This document shows, one piece after another, positions 1-7,629 of a stretch of 13,651 bases of DNA (positions are counted from its first letter, which is position 1; the number at the start of each line of letters is the position of its first letter). The notes beneath the pieces were generated by a model. The model did not search any database, had not been told where the DNA came from, and saw only the letters and a program-made list of their open reading frames with translations. The DNA comes from Flavobacteriaceae bacterium (GTDB taxonomy: Bacteria > Bacteroidota > Bacteroidia > Flavobacteriales > Weeksellaceae). A program made the translations under genes and the position numbers. Where the stretch lies: the NCBI GenBank assembly GCA_031289875.1, contig JAITOO010000037.1, positions 1-13,651 on the forward strand, given 5' to 3'.

Positions 1-118
1 TCGCCACGTCGGGCATTCCGACTAACTGATAGCCCACGCCTTTGTCCACATTGACCTCAACGGTGATGATTTGGGCGTTTACGCCGTAGGTTGCGCTTCC
101 GTAAGTTTTTACAAGCAT
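1..118 (-). CDS. yifB: YifB family Mg chelatase-like AAA ATPase, N-terminal fragment
   Basis: Only the first 39 codons lie in the window; the gene continues past the left edge. The visible protein begins MLVKTYGSATYGVNAQ and continues through VEVNVDKGVGYQLVGMPD, which I recognise as the conserved N-terminus of the YifB/ComM family (Mg chelatase-like AAA+ ATPases with an N-terminal ChlI-type domain). In E. coli YifB has no settled role; ComM of naturally competent bacteria is a helicase that helps branch migration during transformation. The Walker motifs are outside the window. The ATG at 118 is chosen because it matches the family start exactly. No Shine-Dalgarno is seen (the upstream bases read GGTTCTATT). 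It lies downstream of the act operon and past that operon's terminator, so it is probably transcribed separately, but I found no convincing promoter. Confidence 0.85.
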   Translation of the reverse strand, partial: MLVKTYGSATYGVNAQIITVEVNVDKGVGYQLVGMPDVA

Positions 119-346
119 AATAGAACCTTGATTTGTCGGCTAAATTTATGAAAAACTATTGTTAGTTTTGAAAAAATAAAGTTTTTTTTCTTTACGAAGA
201 AACAGCAAAACACAACCCGCTCCGGATTTCGGCTTTCATATTTTTGCATTAAATTTACAGGTATTGTTGAAGTGGTATGGATTTCAGTCATTTTTAACAA
301 GTTAAATCATTGGTATTCAGTAATCATTTTATTAATATCTATATGT

Positions 347-359
347 GTTTAACAATGTC
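347..359. repeat. 13-nt direct repeat copy 1 (GTTTAACAATGTC)
   Basis: An identical 13-mer occurs at 13274-13286, in the region upstream of rplM. In both places it is followed within a few bases by a similar stretch: TGAAATTTTAC here, GATTTTTAC there. Function unknown. It could be a protein-binding site or coincidence in AT-rich DNA. Confidence 0.4.
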
Positions 360-410
360 TGAAATTTTACTGTTCTCCTCCAAAATCACCTTTTTATTTT
401 TACGCTTATA

Positions 411-439
411 AAAAAGAGGCTTTTTCTCAGCCTCTTTTT
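411..439 (-). terminator. Intrinsic terminator after actF
   Basis: This is a perfect 11-bp inverted repeat (AAAAAGAGGCT at 411-421, AGCCTCTTTTT at 429-439) with a 7-nt loop. Read on the minus strand, GAGGCT pairs with AGCCTC and a run of six Ts follows. It lies 37 nt past the actF stop codon and closes the act operon. The flanking A and T runs would let it work in both directions. Confidence 0.9.
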
Positions 440-475
440 CTCAATGTACTAAATTTTAAAAAATGAAAAATATTT

Positions 476-1813
476 CTAAAAAGGATATTCGTAAATCTCG
501 CTTTCATGGTAGAAAGGATTTCCTTTTGGTTCTAAGTTCAATTTGCTGATGGAATACATCACCACGAACATAAACAAGCCCAAGAAGAACAGGAACGCTC
601 CTATTTCCAGCAGACCGAAGCCCCAGAAAGCGCCCACCGTTCCCGGCATGATAATGTTGAAGAAATCTACCAAATGTCCGAAAATTACGACGCAAGCCAT
701 AACGGCAACTATCGTTGCATTCCTTTTGATTTTACTGCTTACCAATATCAAGAATGGCAATACCAAGTTAGGTATCAGCATCGTGAAATAAGTGGCATTG
801 TATAATTTGTATCTTCCGAAGAAATAAACTACTTCTTCCGGAATATTGGCATACCAGTATAGCATGAACTGCGCAAACCAGAGGTAAGACCACAGCAAAC
901 TGAAACCGAACAGAAATTTTGTCAAATCGTGAAGGTGATTGTTGTTGAAAGCGGGCAAACTTCCTTGTCCTTTTAAATAAAGGGAAATCAAAATCATTAC
1001 TGCAACGGAAGACACCAGACAACTAATCATCGTGTACCAAATATACAGTGTAGAGTACCAATGCGGGTCAATAGACATTAGCCAGTCCCATGCCCAAGCA
1101 GCGGAAGCCAGCGCAAAAAATACGATGAACCCGACACTCCAATTATATATGCTTTTATGGTCTGATTTTGCTTTTGTTTCGTCCAATTTACGTGTCAAAG
1201 ATTTGATTTTCCACAAAAAGAAAACACAACCCAACACATAAACTAAAGCTCTGATAATAAAAAGCGGTCTGTTCAAAAAGGCTTCTTTCGACTTAATCAG
1301 CAAATCGAAATGAGGGGATTTAGGGTCGGTCAAACTTGGATCCATCCAATGGTAAATATGGTTAAATCCGCCGTCTCCGGAACCATAGGAAGACAGTACC
1401 ATGAATATAACCATTGCCAATCCTCCGACAGGAATAAAGGAAGCGATGCCTTCCATCACTCTCGTAACTACGATAGACCAGCCTGCATGACCTGCGTGCT
1501 GTACGCTGTTGAAGAATAGGGCGGTCGCCGAAATTCCGAAAAACAACATCAGAGAAACCAACACTGCCGCCCAAGGTCTGTTGTGGATTTGGTCTAAGGC
1601 ATGGTTGAAATGCTCGGCATGGGTTGCGTCGCTTTGGTAGGTAGAGTTCATTGCCTGATGACCTGCCAGCGCTTCGTTGTGTTCCAATACCGTGTTGATT
1701 TGAGCATTGGAGATATTATTGTTTAAGTAAACTCCAATTCCAAAAGCTATCAATCCTACGATGATTAATACTAAGGAGGTCAATTTTAATTTGGAAGAAA
1801 ATATATATTTCAT
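476..1813 (-). CDS. actF: Alternative complex III membrane subunit ActF (quinol:cytochrome c oxidoreductase)
   Basis: A 445-residue polytopic membrane protein, related to ActC and NrfD and one of the two large quinol-module subunits of alternative complex III. I count about ten hydrophobic segments, starting at residues 13-30 and continuing through 82-101, 114-141, 184-201, 225-243, 256-279, 300-321, 341-359, 367-388 and 396-421. The motif SIDPHWYSTLY (247-257) and QFMLYWYANIPEE (315-327) are typical of bacterial ActF. A His-rich stretch (H45, H52, H65, H68, H71, H77) lies between the first two helices. It begins 12 nt after the actE stop codon and is the last gene of the operon, ending in TAG ahead of the terminator. 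Many Bacteroidota have cytochrome c oxidase genes directly after actF; none is present here. Confidence 0.93.
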   Translation of the reverse strand: MKYIFSSKLKLTSLVLIIVGLIAFGIGVYLNNNISNAQINTVLEHNEALAGHQAMNSTYQSDATHAEHFNHALDQIHNRPWAAVLVSLMLFFGISATALFFNSVQHAGHAGWSIVVTRVMEGIASFIPVGGLAMVIFMVLSSYGSGDGGFNHIYHWMDPSLTDPKSPHFDLLIKSKEAFLNRPLFIIRALVYVLGCVFFLWKIKSLTRKLDETKAKSDHKSIYNWSVGFIVFFALASAAWAWDWLMSIDPHWYSTLYIWYTMISCLVSSVAVMILISLYLKGQGSLPAFNNNHLHDLTKFLFGFSLLWSYLWFAQFMLYWYANIPEEVVYFFGRYKLYNATYFTMLIPNLVLPFLILVSSKIKRNATIVAVMACVVIFGHLVDFFNIIMPGTVGAFWGFGLLEIGAFLFFLGLFMFVVMYSISKLNLEPKGNPFYHESEIYEYPF

Positions 1814-1825
1814 TGCTCTCTGATA

Positions 1826-2512
1826 TTATTGTTGTTGTGTGGTTGATTCTTCTGTTGATTCAGCAGGCGCAGTGGTTGCTATTGCCACAGCGGATGCGTC
1901 AGTTTTTTTAAATTCGCTCATCACATGCAGGGCTACCCGCCAGCGGTCTCCGGGAAGCAGTTGTCCTGCATAAGACCCCATACTGTTCCTTCCGTGTTCT
2001 ATTACGTAATACACTGAACCTATGGTGATTTGTCTGTCTTTATAATTCGGAACTCCTGAATAGGCTCCTGATTGAACAATTGTTCCTTGTCCGTCGCCCA
2101 CTGTGCCGTGACAGGCAGCGCAGGTTTTGTTGTACAAATCTTTTCCTCTTGCCAAGTCTGCTTTTTTGTTGGCAGGATTCAAAGGAGAATTTGCAATCGC
2201 TAAGGAAGCCGTGTAGCCTGCGTTATATTCTTCCGGAACGTCCAACGGAAGCACTTTGTCTTCGTTTTGGGCTATCGTTCCCGGTACGGGCGCTAAGGCA
2301 GTTCTTCCGTTTTGATTTTCAAACAGCGGAATGGTGCTTGTCTGTTCTCCATAGGGTACAACTGCTTCCTGATAAGGGTCGTAGGCTACGGGGTAGTACA
2401 TGTCCGGAAAATATACCAATGCAGGCTGTTCTTTATTACTGCAAGAAGCAAAAATTAAAATTCCTGCTGTCGATAATATGATATATTTAGTCAGCTTTTT
2501 CATCTTCAACAT
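1826..2512 (-). CDS. actE: Alternative complex III monoheme cytochrome c lipoprotein ActE
   Basis: A 228-residue protein with an N-terminal lipoprotein signal. The basic region KKLTK is followed by a hydrophobic core and then FASC, with Cys24 as the predicted lipidated residue. After about 100 residues of linker comes one class I cytochrome c site, CAACH at 131-135. M178 (NSMGS) is a plausible axial methionine. The C-terminal 25 residues are a low-complexity Ala/Ser/Thr/Glu/Gln tail. In the known complex, ActE sits on the periplasmic face and receives electrons from ActA for delivery to an oxidase. The start overlaps the 3' end of actD by 26 nt. An ATG three codons in (2503) would give MKKLTKYIIL, an equally good lipoprotein start, and I cannot separate the two. 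Confidence 0.92.
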   Translation of the reverse strand: MLKMKKLTKYIILSTAGILIFASCSNKEQPALVYFPDMYYPVAYDPYQEAVVPYGEQTSTIPLFENQNGRTALAPVPGTIAQNEDKVLPLDVPEEYNAGYTASLAIANSPLNPANKKADLARGKDLYNKTCAACHGTVGDGQGTIVQSGAYSGVPNYKDRQITIGSVYYVIEHGRNSMGSYAGQLLPGDRWRVALHVMSEFKKTDASAVAIATTAPAESTEESTTQQQ

Positions 2513-3026
2513 TTTTTACGGTTATTTCTTCAACTCCTGTGGCTATCAGGATTTCTTTCACTTTATCGTAATCCTGATTGGCGACTTCTATCAAAAATTT
2601 GTCGTCGGTAGTTCTCGGGTCAGGATTTTGTGCTTTTTGTCCGGGAAATGTCCTGTTTAAAATAAAGAAAGTGATAGACATCAAGTGAGCAGCGCAAAAG
2701 ACGGTAAGCTCAAACATGATAGGCATAAACGCCGGCATATTTTCCGCCCACGTGAAACTTGGTTTTCCGCCGATGTTCTGCGCCCAGTCGTGGTTCATAG
2801 TGTACCACGTGAGCAGGCAGGCAATGGTCAAACCCAGCGCTCCGTAACAGAAAGCAAACTCTGACATTCTTGATTCTTTTAATCCCATGGCTTTGTCCAA
2901 ACCGTGGACAGGAAACGGAGTATAAACCTCTGCTATGTCGATACCTTTTTTGCGAAGTTGTTTCACTCCGTCCAACAGAAGGTCGTCGTCCCCATATAAG
3001 CCGTATATTATCTTAGTGGTGCTCAT
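2487..3026 (-). CDS. actD: Alternative complex III subunit ActD (DUF3341)
   Basis: A 179-residue protein of the DUF3341 family, ActD of alternative complex III. The N-terminal part (residues 1-50, KIIYGLYGDDDLLLDGVKQL then EVYTPFPVHGLDKAMG) is a small soluble domain. Two transmembrane helices follow at about 57-79 and 98-123, and then a hydrophilic C-terminal tail. The TPFPVHGLD motif is strongly typical of the family. The protein has no cofactor motif; in known structures it is a structural membrane subunit next to ActC and ActF. Its ATG lies inside the actC coding region (14-nt overlap), and its end overlaps actE, so translation of the three genes is probably coupled. Confidence 0.93.
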   Translation of the reverse strand: MSTTKIIYGLYGDDDLLLDGVKQLRKKGIDIAEVYTPFPVHGLDKAMGLKESRMSEFAFCYGALGLTIACLLTWYTMNHDWAQNIGGKPSFTWAENMPAFMPIMFELTVFCAAHLMSITFFILNRTFPGQKAQNPDPRTTDDKFLIEVANQDYDKVKEILIATGVEEITVKNVEDEKAD

Positions 3027-4413
3027 GTTCTAAATGATGTTTTTTATAACTTTCTCCCGAAGATTTTAAAATAGTTTTCAACTCTGCCTGCGCAATTACA
3101 GGGAAGGTTCTTGCATATAACAGATACAATACAAAAAAGAATCCGTTTGTTCCGATGAAGATACCTACGTCTATAATAGACGGTCGGAACATTGTCCATG
3201 CGCCGGGCAAGTAGTCTCTCGACAGGTTGATGACGATGATGTCAAACCTTTCAAACCACATTCCTATATTGATGATTATGGAAATGATAAATGTCCATAA
3301 GAAATTAGTTCTCAACTTTTTAATCCATAGCGTGGCAGGGAACAGCACGTTGCAGAAAATCAACAGCCAAAACGCCCACCAATAAGGACCTGTTGCCGCT
3401 CCTATGGAGAAGTAGGTGAAGTCTTCATAACGGCTGCCTGAATACCAGCCGATAAAAAATTCCGTAATGTAGGCGACGGTTACCATACCGCCTGTTACTA
3501 CGATTACAATATTCATGTATTCGATATGCTTGTTGGTGATGTACTGCTCCAAATGGCAGACTTTTCGAACGACACTCAACAGGGTCTGCACCATGGCAAA
3601 GCCTGAGAAGATAGCTCCCGCAACAAAGTATGGGGGATAAATAGTTGAGTGCCAGCCTTTAATCACAGAAGTAGAGAAGTCGAAAGATACGATAGTGTGT
3701 ACGGAGAATACCAACGGAGTTGCTAATCCTGCAAGCACCAGCGATAGTTCTTCAAATCTCTGCCAATGTTTGGCTTTTCCTCCCCAGCCGAAACTCAAAA
3801 TAGTGTAAATTTTCTTTGTGATAGGCTTCATCGCTCGGTCGCGAATCATGGCAAAGTCGGGAATCAGACCTACGTACCAGAAAACGACAGATACGGAAAA
3901 ATAAGTACTGATGGCGAACACGTCCCATAACAGCGGCGAGTTGAAGTTAATCCACAGCGAACCGAATTGGTTGGGAATCGGAAATACAAAATACATCAGC
4001 CAAGGGCGTCCCATATGGATTACGGGAAAAATTGCCGCCTGAATTACCGCAAAAATCGTCATCGCTTCTGCGGAACGGTTGATTGACATTCTCCATTTCT
4101 GGCGGAAGAGCAACAGCACTGCGGAAATCAGCGTTCCCGCGTGACCGATACCTACCCACCACACGAAGTTGGTAATGTCCCAACCCCAATTTATGGTTCT
4201 GTTTAGTCCCCAAACTCCGATACCTGTACCAATGGTATATGCTACGCAGCCTATTCCATAGATGAACGCAATTAATGCTATGGTAAAAGCCGCCCACCAA
4301 AGTTTTCCCGCTTTGCTTTCCACAGGGCGGGCGATGTCCTCTGTAATGTCATGATAGGTCCTTGTGCCTAAGATTAACGGTTCTCGAATAGGTGCTTCGT
4401 AATGTCCTGACAT
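3013..4413 (-). CDS. actC: Alternative complex III NrfD-like quinol subunit ActC
   Basis: A 466-residue membrane protein of the NrfD/polysulfide reductase family, the quinol-site subunit of alternative complex III. The N-terminus (REPLILGTRTYHDITEDI, residues 10-27) is the usual soluble lead-in for ActC. About ten hydrophobic segments follow, including 39-66, 81-103, 117-132, 163-183, 225-243, 262-281, 300-321, 345-363, 372-385 and 412-433. Conserved-looking motifs include WWVGIGHAGTLISAVL (85-100) and HMGRPWL (133-139). In the family, electrons taken from menaquinol here pass to the Fe-S clusters of ActB. The gene starts 20 nt after actB and overlaps actD by 14 nt. The extreme C-terminus is His/Glu-rich (HHLEHEHH) and is partly encoded within the actD overlap. 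Confidence 0.94.
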   Translation of the reverse strand: MSGHYEAPIREPLILGTRTYHDITEDIARPVESKAGKLWWAAFTIALIAFIYGIGCVAYTIGTGIGVWGLNRTINWGWDITNFVWWVGIGHAGTLISAVLLLFRQKWRMSINRSAEAMTIFAVIQAAIFPVIHMGRPWLMYFVFPIPNQFGSLWINFNSPLLWDVFAISTYFSVSVVFWYVGLIPDFAMIRDRAMKPITKKIYTILSFGWGGKAKHWQRFEELSLVLAGLATPLVFSVHTIVSFDFSTSVIKGWHSTIYPPYFVAGAIFSGFAMVQTLLSVVRKVCHLEQYITNKHIEYMNIVIVVTGGMVTVAYITEFFIGWYSGSRYEDFTYFSIGAATGPYWWAFWLLIFCNVLFPATLWIKKLRTNFLWTFIISIIINIGMWFERFDIIVINLSRDYLPGAWTMFRPSIIDVGIFIGTNGFFFVLYLLYARTFPVIAQAELKTILKSSGESYKKHHLEHEHH

Positions 4414-4433
4414 AGTAATCTTTTCTTAAATTT

Positions 4434-7400
4434 TTATGATTCTTTTCTGTTTCTAATTTTATATTGGTAGAATACGTTAGGTTTTGTACCTACTTCTTCC
4501 AGCAACACATACTTTCTCTTATCCTTAGACAATTTCGCTATTTCGGAATTTGCATCATTGATGTCTCCGAATTTGATAGCTCCTGTCGAACAAGCTTTTG
4601 AACAAGCTGTCTGAAATTCGCCATCTGCTACCGTCCGGTTCTGTTTTTTTGCGTCAAGAATCGTTGCCTGCGTCATTTGAATACACATAGAACATTTTTC
4701 CATAACGCCTCGCGTACGTACCGCAATATCCGGATTGAGTACCATTCTTCCGAGGTCGTTGTTCATGTTGAAATCAAATTTATCATTCAAAGCATAATTG
4801 AACCAATTGAAACGGCGCACTTTATAAGGACAGTTGTTGGCGCAATAACGAGTACCTACGCAACGGTTGTATGCCATTTGGTTCTGACCTTGTTTGCCGT
4901 GCGAGGTTGCCGCTACAGGACAAACCGTTTCACAAGGCGAATGATTACAATGCTGACACATCACAGGCTGGAAAATCACATCCGGATTGTCAGGATTTGG
5001 CTCAATCAATTCTTTATACATCGGAACTTGGGAAAGATTTTCTAAAATCTCTTCTTTCTGTTCAATTTTCTTCTTCGCAGAATAGTAACGGTCAATCCGC
5101 AGCCAGTACATATCACGAGACATGCGCATTTCCTCTTTCCCGACTACGGGGACGTTGTTTTCCGCCTGACAGGCAATGATACAAGATCCGCAGCCTGTGC
5201 AAGCATTCAAATCAACAGAAAGATTGAAATGAGGTCCGTCGGAATCGTCAAAACTTCTCCACAAATCTATTTTTCCGATAGGTTCTTCACCGACGTAAGT
5301 GTGCATTTCAAGAGCTTTGTTCCATTCTTCGGAATCTTCGTGCAGAAAAGTATCCAGCGGGATTTCTCTCGCAATTTCGTATCTTCCCATCAAAGTATTT
5401 TGCATCTGCATCGAAGCAAATTCGTGCATTGCTCCTGTATCTTTCAGAGAAACACTGTATTGTAACAAATTTGAACCGATGTAGGCGGGGTAAGCATTTA
5501 CGCCTGTTTGCCCCACTTTCCCCGATTTTGGCTGTCCGTAACCCAATGCCAATCCGACAGAGCCTTTGGCTTGTCCGGGTTGAATGAGTACCGGAATGTC
5601 TTTTATGGTTTTTCCGTTTAAGGTCAAATCTGCCAGCGAGCCGTCCAACTGCATTCTGCCGTTAGTCTTATTGATAAATTTACCTTCTGCATCGGCTGGG
5701 GAAATAGTGATGTAATTGTCCCAAGAAAGGCGGGTAACAGGGTCAGGCAACTCTTGCAGCCAAGGGTTGTTTGCCTGAGTTCCGTCTCCGATGCTTGTTT
5801 TCACGTATAACTGCAATTCAAATTCTCCGCCTTTGATATTTGCGATTTCGTTCAACGCCTGTTGAGCGCCGCCGTTGCCTCCATCAACTACTATATTTTT
5901 ATCCGTAGCGGACAAAAATGTAGTTTCGGAAGTTTCATTGTATCCGTTGTATAACGCCTGATTGAAACTGTACCCTAAACTTCCGCCGACTTTTGCCTGC
6001 CAAAACTGCTTTAAGAAAATGTAGTAAGCATCTGTCTGAGGCGGTGTTGCCGTTGAATCCGTATAAGTTGAATTATGGTCTGTGGTAACTGTGCTTGCAG
6101 CGACTGCGGTCGTTTCGTTTTCTGCAAGAGTGGCAACTGTTTCTGATTTTTTCCATTCCAACAAAGAGTCTTGGAATTGTCTTGTATCGAAAATTCTTTG
6201 GATGGTCGGCTGGGAAAGCAGGTAAACGCCCGTCGCAGGGTTCAGGTCTCCCCAAGATTCGAGCCAATGCGGAACAGGAGCTAAGGCTTTGAAGTTTTCT
6301 GCTGTTTCATTTTCGTATTCCGTCAGAGAAATAGTATATGGAACTTTGCCCAAAGCCTGCGCTAATTTGTCGCCGTTAGCATAAGAATATACCGGATTGG
6401 TGTTGAAATTCAGCACTACCCCGACTTGTCCGCTGTCTAACCACGTTACAAATTCATTAAATCTATTGTCGTTTGATTCTTTGGCTAAAATGACTTTGTC
6501 TTCTCTCACTGCCTCTGAACCTAATTTTTGATTTATCAAGTATGCCAAAACATAGGAAGATTTGTTTCCTTCTGCAAAAACCACTGCTTTTGAGCCTTTG
6601 GCTTGGAGGTTTTTAGCAATCTTTTGCGCCGAAGCGTTGGAAGACGAACCTCCGCTGATAATCTTATACACTTCCGCCAGCAATTTTTGTACTTCGGACG
6701 GTTTCAGCGGCAGTCTTTCGTCTGCGTTTGCGCCGGACAAACTCAGGTTGGATTCCACCTGAATGTGTTTCAGCATATTTTCGCCCGGAGTTTTGGCTTT
6801 GGCATAATCTTCTTCCAAATTTCCTGCGTTCCAATCATTGAGGAAATCTGCTCCAAAAGAAATCAGCAATTCTGCTTTGGTCAGGTCGTACATCGGCAAA
6901 ACTCTTGAACCGTACACTTCCTGAGATGCGTCCAAAGCCGGAGCGTAGGACAATGCGTCATATACTACATGCTCTGTCGTTGGATAAACGGCTTTGAAAT
7001 CTTCGATGATTTTTTTGGTGGACGGCGACGGTAGAGATTGTGTGAGTATCACAATTTTCTTTCCGCTTGCTTTTGCGTCCTGCAAACCTTTTACTGCGAA
7101 AGCATCCAGGTTTTTCCAATCAGAAACTGAGCCGTTGAGTTTGGGTTTTTGTGCGCGGTTGTTGTCGTACAGCGACAGGACGGAAGCCTGCGTGCGTGCG
7201 GTTGAACTGCCGAACAGTTTTGCGCCTGTGTTGGATTCGATTTTAATCGGACGACCTTCGCGGGTTTTTACCAAAACGCTGGCGAGGTTAAAGCCATCGA
7301 ACAGGGCAGAAGCATAATAATTAGGAATGCCCGGAATGATTCCTTCGGGTTTTATAATGTAAGGAACGGACTTGATGACAGGCTCTTGGCAAGCGGCAAG

Positions 7401-7601
7401 CGTAACGGCTGCCGTTCCGAAGCCTAAAAATTTCAGAAAATCCCTCCTTGATGTTTGGGTAGAAAACATTGCATTATTATCTCCCAAAAATTCATCAATC
7501 GGCAGTTCTTCTGCAAATTCGTTTCTCGATAGTTTTTCAGTTAGAGAAGGGTTTTTTAACTCTTCTAAACTTCTAAATTTTATTTTATCTTTTGGAGCCA
7601 T
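4434..7601 (-). CDS. actB: Alternative complex III subunit ActB: molybdopterin-oxidoreductase-like and Fe-S fusion
   Basis: A 1055-residue fusion protein. Residues 1-50 are a long pre-region. A Tat-type signal follows, SRRDFLKFLGFG at 51-62 with twin arginines at 52-53 and a hydrophobic stretch to LAAC (Cys71). This is the pattern described as TAT-variant-translocated molybdopterin oxidoreductase. Residues of about 80-780 resemble a molybdopterin oxidoreductase; in known complexes this part binds no cofactor. The C-terminal ferredoxin-like domain (about 790-1055) has four Cys groups: C801/C804/C807/C811, C882/C885/C890/C894, C914/C920/C924 and C970/C973/C1000/C1004. The third group lacks one Cys (CVGTRYC), which fits the single [3Fe-4S] cluster known in ActB. 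It should carry electrons from the quinol site of ActC to the hemes. It follows actA by 28 nt. Confidence 0.95.
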   Translation of the reverse strand: MAPKDKIKFRSLEELKNPSLTEKLSRNEFAEELPIDEFLGDNNAMFSTQTSRRDFLKFLGFGTAAVTLAACQEPVIKSVPYIIKPEGIIPGIPNYYASALFDGFNLASVLVKTREGRPIKIESNTGAKLFGSSTARTQASVLSLYDNNRAQKPKLNGSVSDWKNLDAFAVKGLQDAKASGKKIVILTQSLPSPSTKKIIEDFKAVYPTTEHVVYDALSYAPALDASQEVYGSRVLPMYDLTKAELLISFGADFLNDWNAGNLEEDYAKAKTPGENMLKHIQVESNLSLSGANADERLPLKPSEVQKLLAEVYKIISGGSSSNASAQKIAKNLQAKGSKAVVFAEGNKSSYVLAYLINQKLGSEAVREDKVILAKESNDNRFNEFVTWLDSGQVGVVLNFNTNPVYSYANGDKLAQALGKVPYTISLTEYENETAENFKALAPVPHWLESWGDLNPATGVYLLSQPTIQRIFDTRQFQDSLLEWKKSETVATLAENETTAVAASTVTTDHNSTYTDSTATPPQTDAYYIFLKQFWQAKVGGSLGYSFNQALYNGYNETSETTFLSATDKNIVVDGGNGGAQQALNEIANIKGGEFELQLYVKTSIGDGTQANNPWLQELPDPVTRLSWDNYITISPADAEGKFINKTNGRMQLDGSLADLTLNGKTIKDIPVLIQPGQAKGSVGLALGYGQPKSGKVGQTGVNAYPAYIGSNLLQYSVSLKDTGAMHEFASMQMQNTLMGRYEIAREIPLDTFLHEDSEEWNKALEMHTYVGEEPIGKIDLWRSFDDSDGPHFNLSVDLNACTGCGSCIIACQAENNVPVVGKEEMRMSRDMYWLRIDRYYSAKKKIEQKEEILENLSQVPMYKELIEPNPDNPDVIFQPVMCQHCNHSPCETVCPVAATSHGKQGQNQMAYNRCVGTRYCANNCPYKVRRFNWFNYALNDKFDFNMNNDLGRMVLNPDIAVRTRGVMEKCSMCIQMTQATILDAKKQNRTVADGEFQTACSKACSTGAIKFGDINDANSEIAKLSKDKRKYVLLEEVGTKPNVFYQYKIRNRKES

Positions 7602-7629
7602 TGGATTCTTCTAATGATTTTTTAATTGA

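Larger units (their letters stand above)
119..475. other. Intergenic region between actF and yifB
   Basis: This 357-base gap has no credible gene. It holds the act operon terminator (411-439) and one copy of the 13-base sequence GTTTAACAATGTC (347-359). The rest is AT-rich. A 63-codon minus-strand frame across 109-300 has no family resemblance, is rich in F/K runs from the A/T tracts, and overlaps the yifB start, so I do not call it. I searched the minus strand for TTG-N19-TAnnTTTG and found no acceptable match that would drive yifB. Confidence 0.7.

Noticed and set aside
138..148. TAAATTTA as a yifB -7 box on the minus strand
   Set aside because: The last base mismatches the consensus and there is no TTG at the right distance upstream.
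109..300. 63-codon minus-strand frame upstream of yifB
   Set aside because: It overlaps the yifB start, derives F/K runs from A/T tracts, and resembles no known family.
2080..2660. Two plus-strand frames antisense to actD/actE
   Set aside because: Shadows of well-supported minus-strand genes, with no recognisable domain.
6000..6300. Possible frameshift or junction within the central part of ActB, where a low-complexity Thr/Ala stretch occurs
   Set aside because: The reading frame is continuous to the Fe-S domain and total length is normal for the family; the stretch looks like a surface loop.
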